From NCBI GenBank assembly GCA_035633215.1, contig DASQFI010000032.1, positions 205,682 through 269,681 on the forward strand: a stretch of DNA of 64,000 nt, in the 5' to 3' direction. Under the pieces are notes generated by a model. It had not been told where the DNA came from. It ran no database searches and worked only from the letters and a program-made list of their open reading frames with translations. Below, one piece after another: positions 15,800-24,320 of the stretch; the first letter of the stretch is position 1; every line of letters begins with the position of its first letter. The position numbers and the translations under genes were made by a program. The DNA is from DASQFI01 sp035633215. Its GTDB lineage: Bacteria; Acidobacteriota; Vicinamibacteria; Vicinamibacterales; SCN-69-37.

Positions 15800-17156
15800 A
15801 TTTCACCGTCGGGGCGCCGAGCTTGAAGACGTGGGGGTGCGCGGTCTTGATCGCGTTCCGGGAGTCGACGACGAGCCGCGCCTGGCGCGCGATCGCCTCG
15901 TAATCGAATGCGCGGTGGTCCGAGATGATGACGACGCAGTCGGCCGACTCGAGCAGCGCCGGTGTCAGCGGGACCGACCTCAGATCGGCGCCGCCGGGCC
16001 AGTCGCGCGCGGCCAGGGCCGGAACGTACGGGTCGTGATAGCTCACGCGTCCACCCTTCTGGTGCAGCACGGCCATTACGTCGAGCGCCGGCGACTCGCG
16101 CACGTCGTCGATGTCCCGCTTGTACGCGACGCCGAGGATGAGGATCGACGCGCCGCGGATCGACTTCGACTGGCTGTTCAGGGCGTCGGTGACCTTGTCG
16201 ACGACGTGGTGCGGCATCGCGCCGTTGACGTGGCCGGCCAGCTCGATGAACCGTGCCTCGAACCCGACTTCCTTGACCTTCCAGGAGAGATAAAACGGGT
16301 CGATCGGAATGCAGTGGCCGCCCAGACCGGGCCCGGGATAGAACGGCATGAACCCGAACGGTTTGGTCGCGGCGGCGTCCACGACTTCCCAGACGCTGAT
16401 GCCGAGCCGATCGCACATCAGCGCGAGCTCGTTGACGAGGCCGATGTTCACGGCCCGGAACGTGTTCTCGAGCAGCTTCACCATCTCGGCGACCTTCGGC
16501 GAGCTGACGTCCACAACGGTTTCGATCGACCCGGCGTACAACTCGCGCGCGAGCGCCGAGCAGGTCGGCGTCAGGCCTCCGACGACTTTCGGCACATTAC
16601 GCGTCGTCCACTTCTCATTGCCGGGATCGACGCGCTCGGGGGAAAAGGCCAGGAAGAAATCGCGGCCGGCCACCAGCCCGCCGCGCTCGAGAATCGGACG
16701 CACGACTTCGTCCGTAGTACCTGGGTAGGTGGTCGATTCGAGAATCACGAGCTGCCCCGGATGGAGGTGGTCGGCAATCATCTCGACGGCCGAGACGACA
16801 TAGGACATGTCCGGGTCCTTCGTCTTGCGGAGCGGCGTCGGGACGCAGATGTTGATCGTGTCGAGCGTCGAGACCACGGCCGGGTCCGTCGTCGCGAACA
16901 GGCGTCCGGCCTTGCAGAGCTCGGTGACGTCGCGCGTGGCCACATCCGGGATGTACGACTCGCCGCGGGAAATGGCCTCGATCTTCCGGTGATCGAGGTC
17001 GATTCCCGTGGTCTTGAAGCCGGATCGCGCCATCTCGACCGCCAGCGGCAGCCCAACGTAACCGAGGCCCACGATGCCGACATGGGCGGTTCGGGATTTC
17101 AGTTTTTGCTGCAGGGCGTCGGCGGTGCTCGGCAGCGTGGAAGGGCTTCGGCTCAT
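15798..17156 (-). CDS. UDP-N-acetyl-hexosamine-type nucleotide-sugar 6-dehydrogenase
   Basis: This 452-residue NAD-dependent enzyme of the UDP-glucose/GDP-mannose dehydrogenase family has the Rossmann motif VGIVGLGYVGLPLAVEMA near residue 28 and the middle-domain ESTTYPGTT block. The catalytic cysteine is in GLGGHCIPIDPFYLSWK; HCIPIDPFYL is the form seen in WbpA/WecC-like UDP-GlcNAc or UDP-ManNAc dehydrogenases. The C-terminal domain has ILGVAYKRDIDDVRESPAL. It probably supplies a uronic acid precursor for surface polysaccharide, but no glycan locus is adjacent. ATG at 17156 is chosen over an upstream GTG at 17189; neither has a strong ribosome binding site. A CATAAT -10-like site lies at about 17219-17224 on the minus strand, next to the MITE-like element. 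Confidence 0.9.
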   Translation of the reverse strand: MSRSPSTLPSTADALQQKLKSRTAHVGIVGLGYVGLPLAVEMARSGFKTTGIDLDHRKIEAISRGESYIPDVATRDVTELCKAGRLFATTDPAVVSTLDTINICVPTPLRKTKDPDMSYVVSAVEMIADHLHPGQLVILESTTYPGTTDEVVRPILERGGLVAGRDFFLAFSPERVDPGNEKWTTRNVPKVVGGLTPTCSALARELYAGSIETVVDVSSPKVAEMVKLLENTFRAVNIGLVNELALMCDRLGISVWEVVDAAATKPFGFMPFYPGPGLGGHCIPIDPFYLSWKVKEVGFEARFIELAGHVNGAMPHHVVDKVTDALNSQSKSIRGASILILGVAYKRDIDDVRESPALDVMAVLHQKGGRVSYHDPYVPALAARDWPGGADLRSVPLTPALLESADCVVIISDHRAFDYEAIARQARLVVDSRNAIKTAHPHVFKLGAPTVK

Positions 17157-17229
17157 GTCGTCCAGTTCCAAGTGTCGGCCGCGTGCCACAGCCGGGATAG
17201 GCGGGGACGCGGCCTTTCATTATGGCATC

Positions 17230-17320
17230 CTAGTGCCGTTCCAACTTGTTCCACCTACGGAGGATCACGGTGGTATACAGGTATTCGGGTCTTTGGCGGA
17301 AAAAGTTGGAACGGCACTAG
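17230..17320. mobile_element. 91-bp MITE-like element with 18-bp perfect terminal inverted repeats
   Basis: CTAGTGCCGTTCCAACTT at 17230-17247 is repeated as its exact reverse complement at 17303-17320. Imperfect pairing continues inward for about 12 more bases. The ends are the tetranucleotide CTAG. The element is non-coding and sits between the divergent dehydrogenase and msrP genes, so it may carry or displace promoter signals. Confidence 0.7.
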
Positions 17321-17368
17321 TAACCGGCGCCGCCGCCGGCGCATCAGACCCCGTAGAGAGGCTTCCGC

Positions 17369-18343
17369 ATGATTATCAAGATCAAGACGTCCGCCGACGT
17401 GCCGTCTTCGGAGATTACGCCGGAGCGCATCTACCGATCGCGGCGGCAGTTCATGCAGGTTACGGCGGCAGGCGCGCTGGGTGCCGTCGCGGGAAGTCTG
17501 CTCGGTGAGGACGGGTTTCGACTCGACGCGGCGCAGGAGAATCTGCCGCCGGCGAAGAAGTCGTCGTTCACGACCGATCCGAGCGTCGATCCGCTCAACA
17601 CGCTCGAGCAGATCACGAGCTACAACAACTACTACGAGTTCGGCACGCGCAAGGACGATCCGCTGCGATACGCCGGCCGCCTGACGGTAAAGCCCTGGAC
17701 GGTGAAGGTGGACGGTCTGGTGAACAAACCTGGCAACTACGGCGTCGAGGACCTCGTCAACTTCAATCAACTCGAGGAGCGCGTGTATCGGCATCGCTGC
17801 GTCGAGCGCTGGTCGATGGTGATTCCCTGGATTGGAGTGTCGCTCTCCGAAGTCCTGAAGAAGGTTCAGCCGCAGCCGTCGGCGAAGTATGTCGAGTTCA
17901 CGACGCTCGTCCGGCCGAGCGAGATGCCGGGGTTGCAGACAGCGGGCCTCGAGTGGCCGTACGTCGAGGGTCTCCGGATGGACGAGGCCATGCATCCGCT
18001 GACGATGATGGTGGTGGGGTTGTACGGCAAGGTGCTCCCGAACCAGAACGGCGCGCCGCTGCGCGTGCACATGCCCTGGAAGTACGGGTTCAAGAGTGGC
18101 AAGTCGATCGTCCGGATCCGGCTTACGGACAGCCAGCCGAACAACACCTGGGCGGTGCAGACGCCGCATGAATACGGGTTCTACGCCAACGTGAATCCGA
18201 CGGTCGATCACCCGCGCTGGAGCCAGGCCCGCGAACAGCGGCTGCCCAGCCCGCTGCGCAACCGGCCGACCTTGATGTTCAACGGCTACGGCGATCAGGT
18301 CGCCAGCCTGTACTCGGGCATGGATCTTCGGAAGTACTACTGA
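17369..18343 (+). CDS. msrP: Protein-methionine-sulfoxide reductase, molybdenum catalytic subunit MsrP
   Basis: This 324-residue periplasmic molybdoenzyme repairs methionine sulfoxide in envelope proteins. A twin-arginine signal is visible at residues 24-29 (SRRQFM) followed by a hydrophobic stretch (AAGALGAVAGSLLG). The molybdenum-ligating cysteine is C144 in RHRCVERWSMVIPW. The fold continues with YVEGLRMDEAMHPLTMM and PWKYGFKSGKSIVRI, typical of YedY. Its stop codon overlaps the msrQ start (TGATG), so both subunits should be made together. AGAGAGG about 10 nt upstream supports the start. Confidence 0.95.
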   Translation: MIIKIKTSADVPSSEITPERIYRSRRQFMQVTAAGALGAVAGSLLGEDGFRLDAAQENLPPAKKSSFTTDPSVDPLNTLEQITSYNNYYEFGTRKDDPLRYAGRLTVKPWTVKVDGLVNKPGNYGVEDLVNFNQLEERVYRHRCVERWSMVIPWIGVSLSEVLKKVQPQPSAKYVEFTTLVRPSEMPGLQTAGLEWPYVEGLRMDEAMHPLTMMVVGLYGKVLPNQNGAPLRVHMPWKYGFKSGKSIVRIRLTDSQPNNTWAVQTPHEYGFYANVNPTVDHPRWSQAREQRLPSPLRNRPTLMFNGYGDQVASLYSGMDLRKYY

Positions 18344-19041
18344 TGATCGACCGGCTGCGGCAGCCCCTGGCTGCGGCCGTCGCCGCGCTCGCGAACTGGC
18401 GTTTCTTCAAGCCCGCGGTCTTTCTGGCCTGCCTCGCCCCCGGCGTGTGGCTCGGGTACCACGCGTGGCGATTTTTCATCGGCGGCGACTTCATGGCGCT
18501 CGGCGTGGACCCGAGCATCACGCTCCTCCACGAGACCGGCAAAACGGCCCTCATCCTGCTGCTCGTCACGCTTTCGATCACGCCTGTGCGCCGGCTGCTC
18601 GGCGTCAATCGCCTGCAGGCCGTCCGGCGCATGCTCGGCGTCTGGTCGTTCACCTACGCCGCGATTCACGTCTCGCTGTACCTGACGCTCGATCAGCTCT
18701 GCTATTCGCTCGCGACCTGCGAGTTCGCCGCGATCTGGGAAGATGTCCTGAAGCGCCGATTTATTTTCGTCGGCGCTCTCGCGTTCGTGATCCTGCTGCT
18801 GCTCGCGCTGACGTCGACCACCGGCTGGATGCGCCGCCTCAAGCGGAACTGGCAGCGGCTCCACCGGCTCGTCTACGTCGCCGCGATCGCCGCGGTGATC
18901 CATTTCATCTGGATTCAGAAATCGGACATCCGCGAGCCGCTGAACTGGGCCATCTGGCTGGCCGTCGTGCTCGGGATTAGGATTGTCTTTGCCATCCAGA
19001 AACGGCGGCGCGCACGCGAACGCTTGCCCGTAACCGCTTGA
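18343..19041 (+). CDS. msrQ: MsrPQ system heme-binding membrane subunit MsrQ
   Basis: This 232-residue inner-membrane ferric-reductase-like protein is predicted to have about six transmembrane helices and carries quinol electrons to MsrP. Histidines expected to bind heme occur in AIHVSLY, RLHRLVYV and VIHFIW. GKTALILLLVTLSITPVRRLLG is the conserved first core block. It overlaps msrP by 1 bp. The gene ends in a basic tail (KRRRARER) on the cytoplasmic side. Confidence 0.93.
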   Translation: MIDRLRQPLAAAVAALANWRFFKPAVFLACLAPGVWLGYHAWRFFIGGDFMALGVDPSITLLHETGKTALILLLVTLSITPVRRLLGVNRLQAVRRMLGVWSFTYAAIHVSLYLTLDQLCYSLATCEFAAIWEDVLKRRFIFVGALAFVILLLLALTSTTGWMRRLKRNWQRLHRLVYVAAIAAVIHFIWIQKSDIREPLNWAIWLAVVLGIRIVFAIQKRRRARERLPVTA

Positions 19042-19163
19042 TCGGGCTGGGGTTGACCCGTTTTTGCCTGCCCATTCACCCCCGCCTGCTGCCAACTGAC
19101 CCGCCGAATCGGCCCGCTAAGGACAATTCTGTTACCCCGGGGTTTCCCGGCCGATAAGCTGCA

Positions 19164-19230
19164 TACGTAGCGCGGATTGCTCCCTAAATCCGCGACAAGG
19201 CGGACTTGGAAATCAGTCCGCCCTACGTAG
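19164..19230. repeat. Double hairpin element flanked by TACGTA
   Basis: Two perfect 8-bp stems lie in a row: CGCGGATT/AATCCGCG (19171-19194) and GGCGGACT/AGTCCGCC (19199-19222). They are bounded by TACGTAG at 19164 and CTACGTAG at 19223. The second hairpin has the same GGCGG-CT/AG-CCGCC plan as the element inside ppdK (49332-49382). The right edge is followed directly by GGAGG, the ribosome binding site of the radical SAM gene. Confidence 0.65.
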
Positions 19231-19237
19231 GAGGGTT

Positions 19238-21322
<2,085 letters not shown>

Positions 21323-21326
21323 GACC

Positions 21327-21342
21327 GGTTCCGGGGTTCCGG
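21327..21342 (+). repeat. Two tandem GGTTCCGG units after the radical SAM stop
   Basis: GGTTCCGG occurs twice in tandem, starting 5 nt after the TAA stop. It is the same word as the large array at 62804-62900. Confidence 0.45.
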
Positions 21343-21370
21343 AGTACTGAAGTTCTAGACGACGCAGCAG

Positions 21371-21402
21371 ACGGGCCGGGTGAGGCGACTCACCCGGCCC
21401 GT
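21371..21402 (+). terminator. Rho-independent terminator after the radical SAM gene
   Basis: A 14-bp GC-rich stem (ACGGGCCGGGTGAG / CTCACCCGGCCCGT) with loop GCGA is followed by TTTGTT. It lies 49 nt after the stop codon. Confidence 0.8.
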
Positions 21403-21454
21403 TTGTTATGAACCAAGGACGCCACACCGGCGTCTGATTAGCGGAGTCACGCGC

Positions 21455-22309
21455 ATGACCAGATGGCGCGGGATCGCTGTTCTTGCGGTTGCGGCCGCGA
21501 GCGTCGCCGTCCCCTCTGCCGCCCAACGCCCACCGGATCAAGCCGCGCCTGCCGGTTCCGGCCTGATTCTCGGCCGCGTCGTCGATGCCGAATCCACCCA
21601 GCCAATCTCCGGCGTCCTGCTCGGCCTCTCCGGCGGAGGCGCGACGCCAGGTCCGTCGCCCGCCGGAATTTCGCGGCGGTTGCTGACCGATGCTCAGGGC
21701 CGGTTCGTGTTTCGCAATCTGCCCAAAGGCGCGTACACCATCGTCGCCACCGTCGGCGGCAACGGCTTCAGTCCGAGCGGCTTTCTGATTTCAGGGAGCG
21801 GCCAGCAGATCGGCGCTTACCTCAATGGCGGCTTCGGCCAGCGCCGGCCCGGCGGCGCCCTCCAGACCATCGACCTCGGAGAAGGTGAGCGAATTCCCGA
21901 TGCGGTGATTCGTTTGTGGAAAGGTGGCGCCATCGACGGGACGATCGTTGACGAGGTGGGCGAACCGCTCGTCGGACTGGTCGATCGACCGACGGAGATC
22001 TCGGGCACGCTGTTCGATCAGCTTGGCCGTCCGACGCACGAGTACGCAGTCGTCGCATTCTCAACCGAGCGCTCGGACTGGACGAGCGCGCCGCGCCGTA
22101 CGAGCGGCGTCGTCAAGCTCGGTTCAGACGGCCGGTTCACGGTCTCAGGCCTGCCGCCGGGCGAGTACTACCTCGGAGTCCTCACCGACGCCGATCCCTC
22201 ACAACTGGCGGACCTGTCGTTCCTCGAACAGCTCGCCGCCACGTCGATCCGAATCACGCTCGGCGAGGGTGAACGGAAGGTGCAGGACATCAAGATGGCG
22301 GGTGGATAG
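21455..22309 (+). CDS. Secreted protein with carboxypeptidase-regulatory-like domains
   Basis: This 284-residue protein has a signal peptide (TRWRGIAVLAVAAASVAVPSAAQ split at residues 2-24) and two beta-sandwich modules of the carboxypeptidase-regulatory type: LGRVVDAESTQPISGVLLGL with RFVFRNLPKGAYTIVAT, then GTIVDEVGEPLVGL with RFTVSGLPPGEYYLGVL. Such repeats are common in acidobacterial exported proteins and serve binding or structural roles; no enzymatic domain is visible. ATG at 21455 is chosen because it starts the signal peptide and has GGAG upstream; an earlier in-frame start would lie in the terminator. Confidence 0.78.
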   Translation: MTRWRGIAVLAVAAASVAVPSAAQRPPDQAAPAGSGLILGRVVDAESTQPISGVLLGLSGGGATPGPSPAGISRRLLTDAQGRFVFRNLPKGAYTIVATVGGNGFSPSGFLISGSGQQIGAYLNGGFGQRRPGGALQTIDLGEGERIPDAVIRLWKGGAIDGTIVDEVGEPLVGLVDRPTEISGTLFDQLGRPTHEYAVVAFSTERSDWTSAPRRTSGVVKLGSDGRFTVSGLPPGEYYLGVLTDADPSQLADLSFLEQLAATSIRITLGEGERKVQDIKMAGG

Positions 22310-22318
22310 CCAGATCGC

Positions 22319-22858
22319 ATGTCCGCCAATCCGCCGAGCGATTCGATCGCCCCGACGCCGTCGCGGATGCTGCCGCTCCTCGTGATCGTGCCGATCGTCG
22401 TCGCAACCGTGCGGCTCGGCCGTCCGCACTACCTCGAAACCGAAACCGCGGCGATCGGATTCACGCTGCTCTGTGCCGGTGTGTTTGGTTTGCCCGCGCT
22501 CTTCTGGGCGCTCGATCATGCGCGTACCCGACTCGCTCACTTGACAACGCTTGGCGTCATTGCCGGGATATTGGCGCCGATCGCGGTGTTGCTGGCTGGC
22601 GCGCTGGGACAATTGCAATACGGCGGCTTGGCCTACGTGCGCCGCGTGCTCGCCCGCGGTGCAACGCTGCCTTGGTACGGGATGTTGCCCTGGCCGCAGT
22701 TCGCGGGCCTGGCCGCGACGTCGGCGATCGCCGGCGCGGTGAGTGCCACGGTGTATTGGCTCCTGTTCGTGCATCGTCGGCCGTCGCTCGCCACGTCGGT
22801 TCTCATCTCGGCCGGCGTCATCGCCGCCGGCGCCGGTGTTGCGATGCTGCTGCCATGA
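22319..22858 (+). CDS. Four-helix membrane protein, paralogue of the next gene
   Basis: This 179-residue protein has four hydrophobic segments (LPLLVIVPIVVATV; AIGFTLLCAGVFGLPALFWAL; TLGVIAGILAPIAVLLAGAL; and a C-terminal pair around GLAATSAIAGAVSATVYWLL). The block GLPALFWALDHARTRL recurs in the downstream protein as GVPALFWALEHGRTRF, so the two are tandem paralogues. The family is not recognised. It overlaps the next gene by 4 bp (ATGA) and starts 9 nt after the upstream gene, which suggests one transcript. Confidence 0.7.
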   Translation: MSANPPSDSIAPTPSRMLPLLVIVPIVVATVRLGRPHYLETETAAIGFTLLCAGVFGLPALFWALDHARTRLAHLTTLGVIAGILAPIAVLLAGALGQLQYGGLAYVRRVLARGATLPWYGMLPWPQFAGLAATSAIAGAVSATVYWLLFVHRRPSLATSVLISAGVIAAGAGVAMLLP

Positions 22859-23352
22859 CGACATCGAGGGAGCCGGTCAGGCCGCGCGCGACCCAGGTTC
22901 TGGCGCTGCTGCCAATTACGGCCGCCGTCGCTGCCTGCGTCATGCTCGGGATGCATCCATATGCCGCGGTGATTGCCGCGATGGTCGGGTCGATCTGCGC
23001 CGCAGCGGCCGGCGTGCCGGCGCTCTTCTGGGCCCTCGAACATGGCCGAACGAGATTCGTTGAGCTCGTCGTCGTTGGGGCGATCGCTGGAGCTGTGCCT
23101 GTGGCGCTGTTCCTGGGCGTCTCCATGAGCTGGCGCGTACTTTTTGCGGATCGAGCAATGCCCCCTGTCACCGTGTTCAGGTCGCTCGCGGGCGCGGGCA
23201 TGCTCTTCGGCGTGCCCGCGCTCATCGGCGCGCTCGCGGGCGTGATTTTCTGGCTCACGGTGCTCGACCGCCAGCTGCCTCGGTGGGCGGCCTGGAGCCT
23301 GTCGATCGGACTGCTCTGGGCTACCGCGTGGAGCTTCGGCTGGGGCCGATGA
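22855..23352 (+). CDS. Four-helix membrane protein, paralogue of the previous gene
   Basis: This 165-residue protein has the same plan as its upstream neighbour: QVLALLPITAAVAACVMLG, GSICAAAAGVPALFWALEHGRTRF, VVVGAIAGAVPVALFLGVSM and a last pair around LFGVPALIGALAGVIFWLTVL. Function unknown. Its stop codon directly abuts the stop of the convergent VOC gene, leaving no intergenic base. The pair probably arose by local duplication and could assemble as a heteromer. Confidence 0.7.
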   Translation: MTTSREPVRPRATQVLALLPITAAVAACVMLGMHPYAAVIAAMVGSICAAAAGVPALFWALEHGRTRFVELVVVGAIAGAVPVALFLGVSMSWRVLFADRAMPPVTVFRSLAGAGMLFGVPALIGALAGVIFWLTVLDRQLPRWAAWSLSIGLLWATAWSFGWGR

Positions 23353-23721
23353 TCACTTGCTTCCGAGCACGAACTGGTTGCCGTCCACGTCCTTGAACAC
23401 CGCGTAGGTGCCCCATTCCTGCTTGGTCGGACCCTCGGAGAACTCGACGCCGCGTTTGACGAGCTCCGCATGCGTCTTGGCAACGTCCTCGGTCATGAAC
23501 GAGATGCCCTGGAACGTGCCGATGCGATCTTGGTGGCCGTCGGGCGTGAACAGCACGACGCGCGTTTCCGCGCCGGGGATTTTCAACTCGAGCCAGCGCT
23601 GCTGGCCCGGGCCCATCGGCTGATCGGTCGCGATGCCGAAGCCGAGCGCGGTCGTGTAGAACTTCAACGCCTTGTCCTGATCCTTCACGGGGATGCTGGC
23701 GAACTTGATGCACTTGATCAT
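23353..23721 (-). CDS. VOC-family glyoxalase-like protein
   Basis: This 122-residue protein is one complete VOC domain pair: KCIKFASIPVKDQDKALKFY at the start and GISFMTEDVAKTHAELVKRG in the second half, ending FKDVDGNQFVLGSK. It resembles small glyoxalase/bleomycin-resistance-like proteins that often act on conjugates or remain uncharacterised. The stop codon touches the stop of the convergent membrane-protein gene. Upstream lies a 268-nt gap with an inverted repeat and the padR control region. Confidence 0.85.
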   Translation of the reverse strand: MIKCIKFASIPVKDQDKALKFYTTALGFGIATDQPMGPGQQRWLELKIPGAETRVVLFTPDGHQDRIGTFQGISFMTEDVAKTHAELVKRGVEFSEGPTKQEWGTYAVFKDVDGNQFVLGSK

Positions 23722-23738
23722 CGTGGCGGCCCTCCCTG

Positions 23739-23839
23739 GGGCCGTTCTCGCTTTCCTATAGCGAGCTGGTGGCCGGAATTGGTCCGAACTGTCTCGCGAC
23801 GCTTGCCGGTCTTGCTCTGCGAAGAAGCGAGAACGGCCC
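23739..23839. repeat. 101-bp segment bounded by a 15-bp inverted repeat
   Basis: GGGCCGTTCTCGCTT at 23739-23753 is repeated as AAGCGAGAACGGCCC at 23825-23839. The inside is non-coding. The size and layout resemble the 91-bp element at 17230-17320, but the ends differ in sequence, so it may be another MITE-like remnant. Confidence 0.5.
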
Positions 23840-23945
23840 TGGCCGCGAGAAACGATGATGCGCGCGAAGACGCGGTGCGTTCAAGATGCGCAGCCGACGC
23901 TGTGGCAGCGATTGCTATGGCGGGCGGCCTGTTGAACACAAACGG

Positions 23946-23966
23946 TTAGACCATTAGAATGTCTAA
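23946..23966. promoter_or_regulatory. Dyad-symmetric candidate PadR operator
   Basis: TTAGACCATT and AATGTCTAA form an inverted repeat around a central AG, with one bulged base. The site lies 23-43 nt before the padR start and overlaps possible -10 sequences (TAGAAT). PadR regulators commonly bind AT-rich dyads in their own promoter, so autorepression is likely. Confidence 0.5.
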
Positions 23967-23988
23967 TCCTTAGGACAGCTGGGGCTCC

Positions 23989-24318
23989 ATGCGAAAGACC
24001 AACAGCGATCAGCTTCACGGCACACTCGATATGCTCGTCCTGAAAGTCCTCGGCGACGGCCCGTTGCACGGGTACGCCATCGCCGTGCGACTCGAGAAAC
24101 TGTCGAAGGAGGTGCTGCAAGTGGAGGAGGGGTCGCTCTATCCGGCCCTGTATCGAATGGAGGCCCGAGGCTGGTTGTCGTCCGACTGGTCCGTGACGGA
24201 CACTGGCCGGCGCGCGAGGTTCTACCGGCTGACACGCGGGGGACGAGTCCAGCTTGCGGCGGAGCAGGAGAGTTGGGCGCGGCTGACGCTGGCGGTCCGG
24301 GCGGTGATGGGGAGCTGA
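23989..24318 (+). CDS. PadR-family transcriptional regulator
   Basis: This 109-residue winged-helix protein begins with the PadR block LHGTLDMLVLKVLGDGPLHGYAIAVRLE and has the wing EGSLYPALYRMEARGWL and RARFYRLT, with a C-terminal dimerisation helix. PadR genes next to ADOP permeases are a recurring acidobacterial pair, usually with the regulator controlling the permease. The permease start (GTG) lies 2 nt after this stop, so they form one operon. A dyad just upstream is a candidate operator. Confidence 0.93.
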   Translation: MRKTNSDQLHGTLDMLVLKVLGDGPLHGYAIAVRLEKLSKEVLQVEEGSLYPALYRMEARGWLSSDWSVTDTGRRARFYRLTRGGRVQLAAEQESWARLTLAVRAVMGS

Positions 24319-24320
24319 GT

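Noticed and set aside
19042..19163. A tRNA or small RNA gene between msrQ and the radical SAM gene
   Set aside because: No cloverleaf or T-loop sequence is present; the only structure is the double hairpin at 19164-19230 and a weak 4-bp stem before a T-run near 19050-19068.
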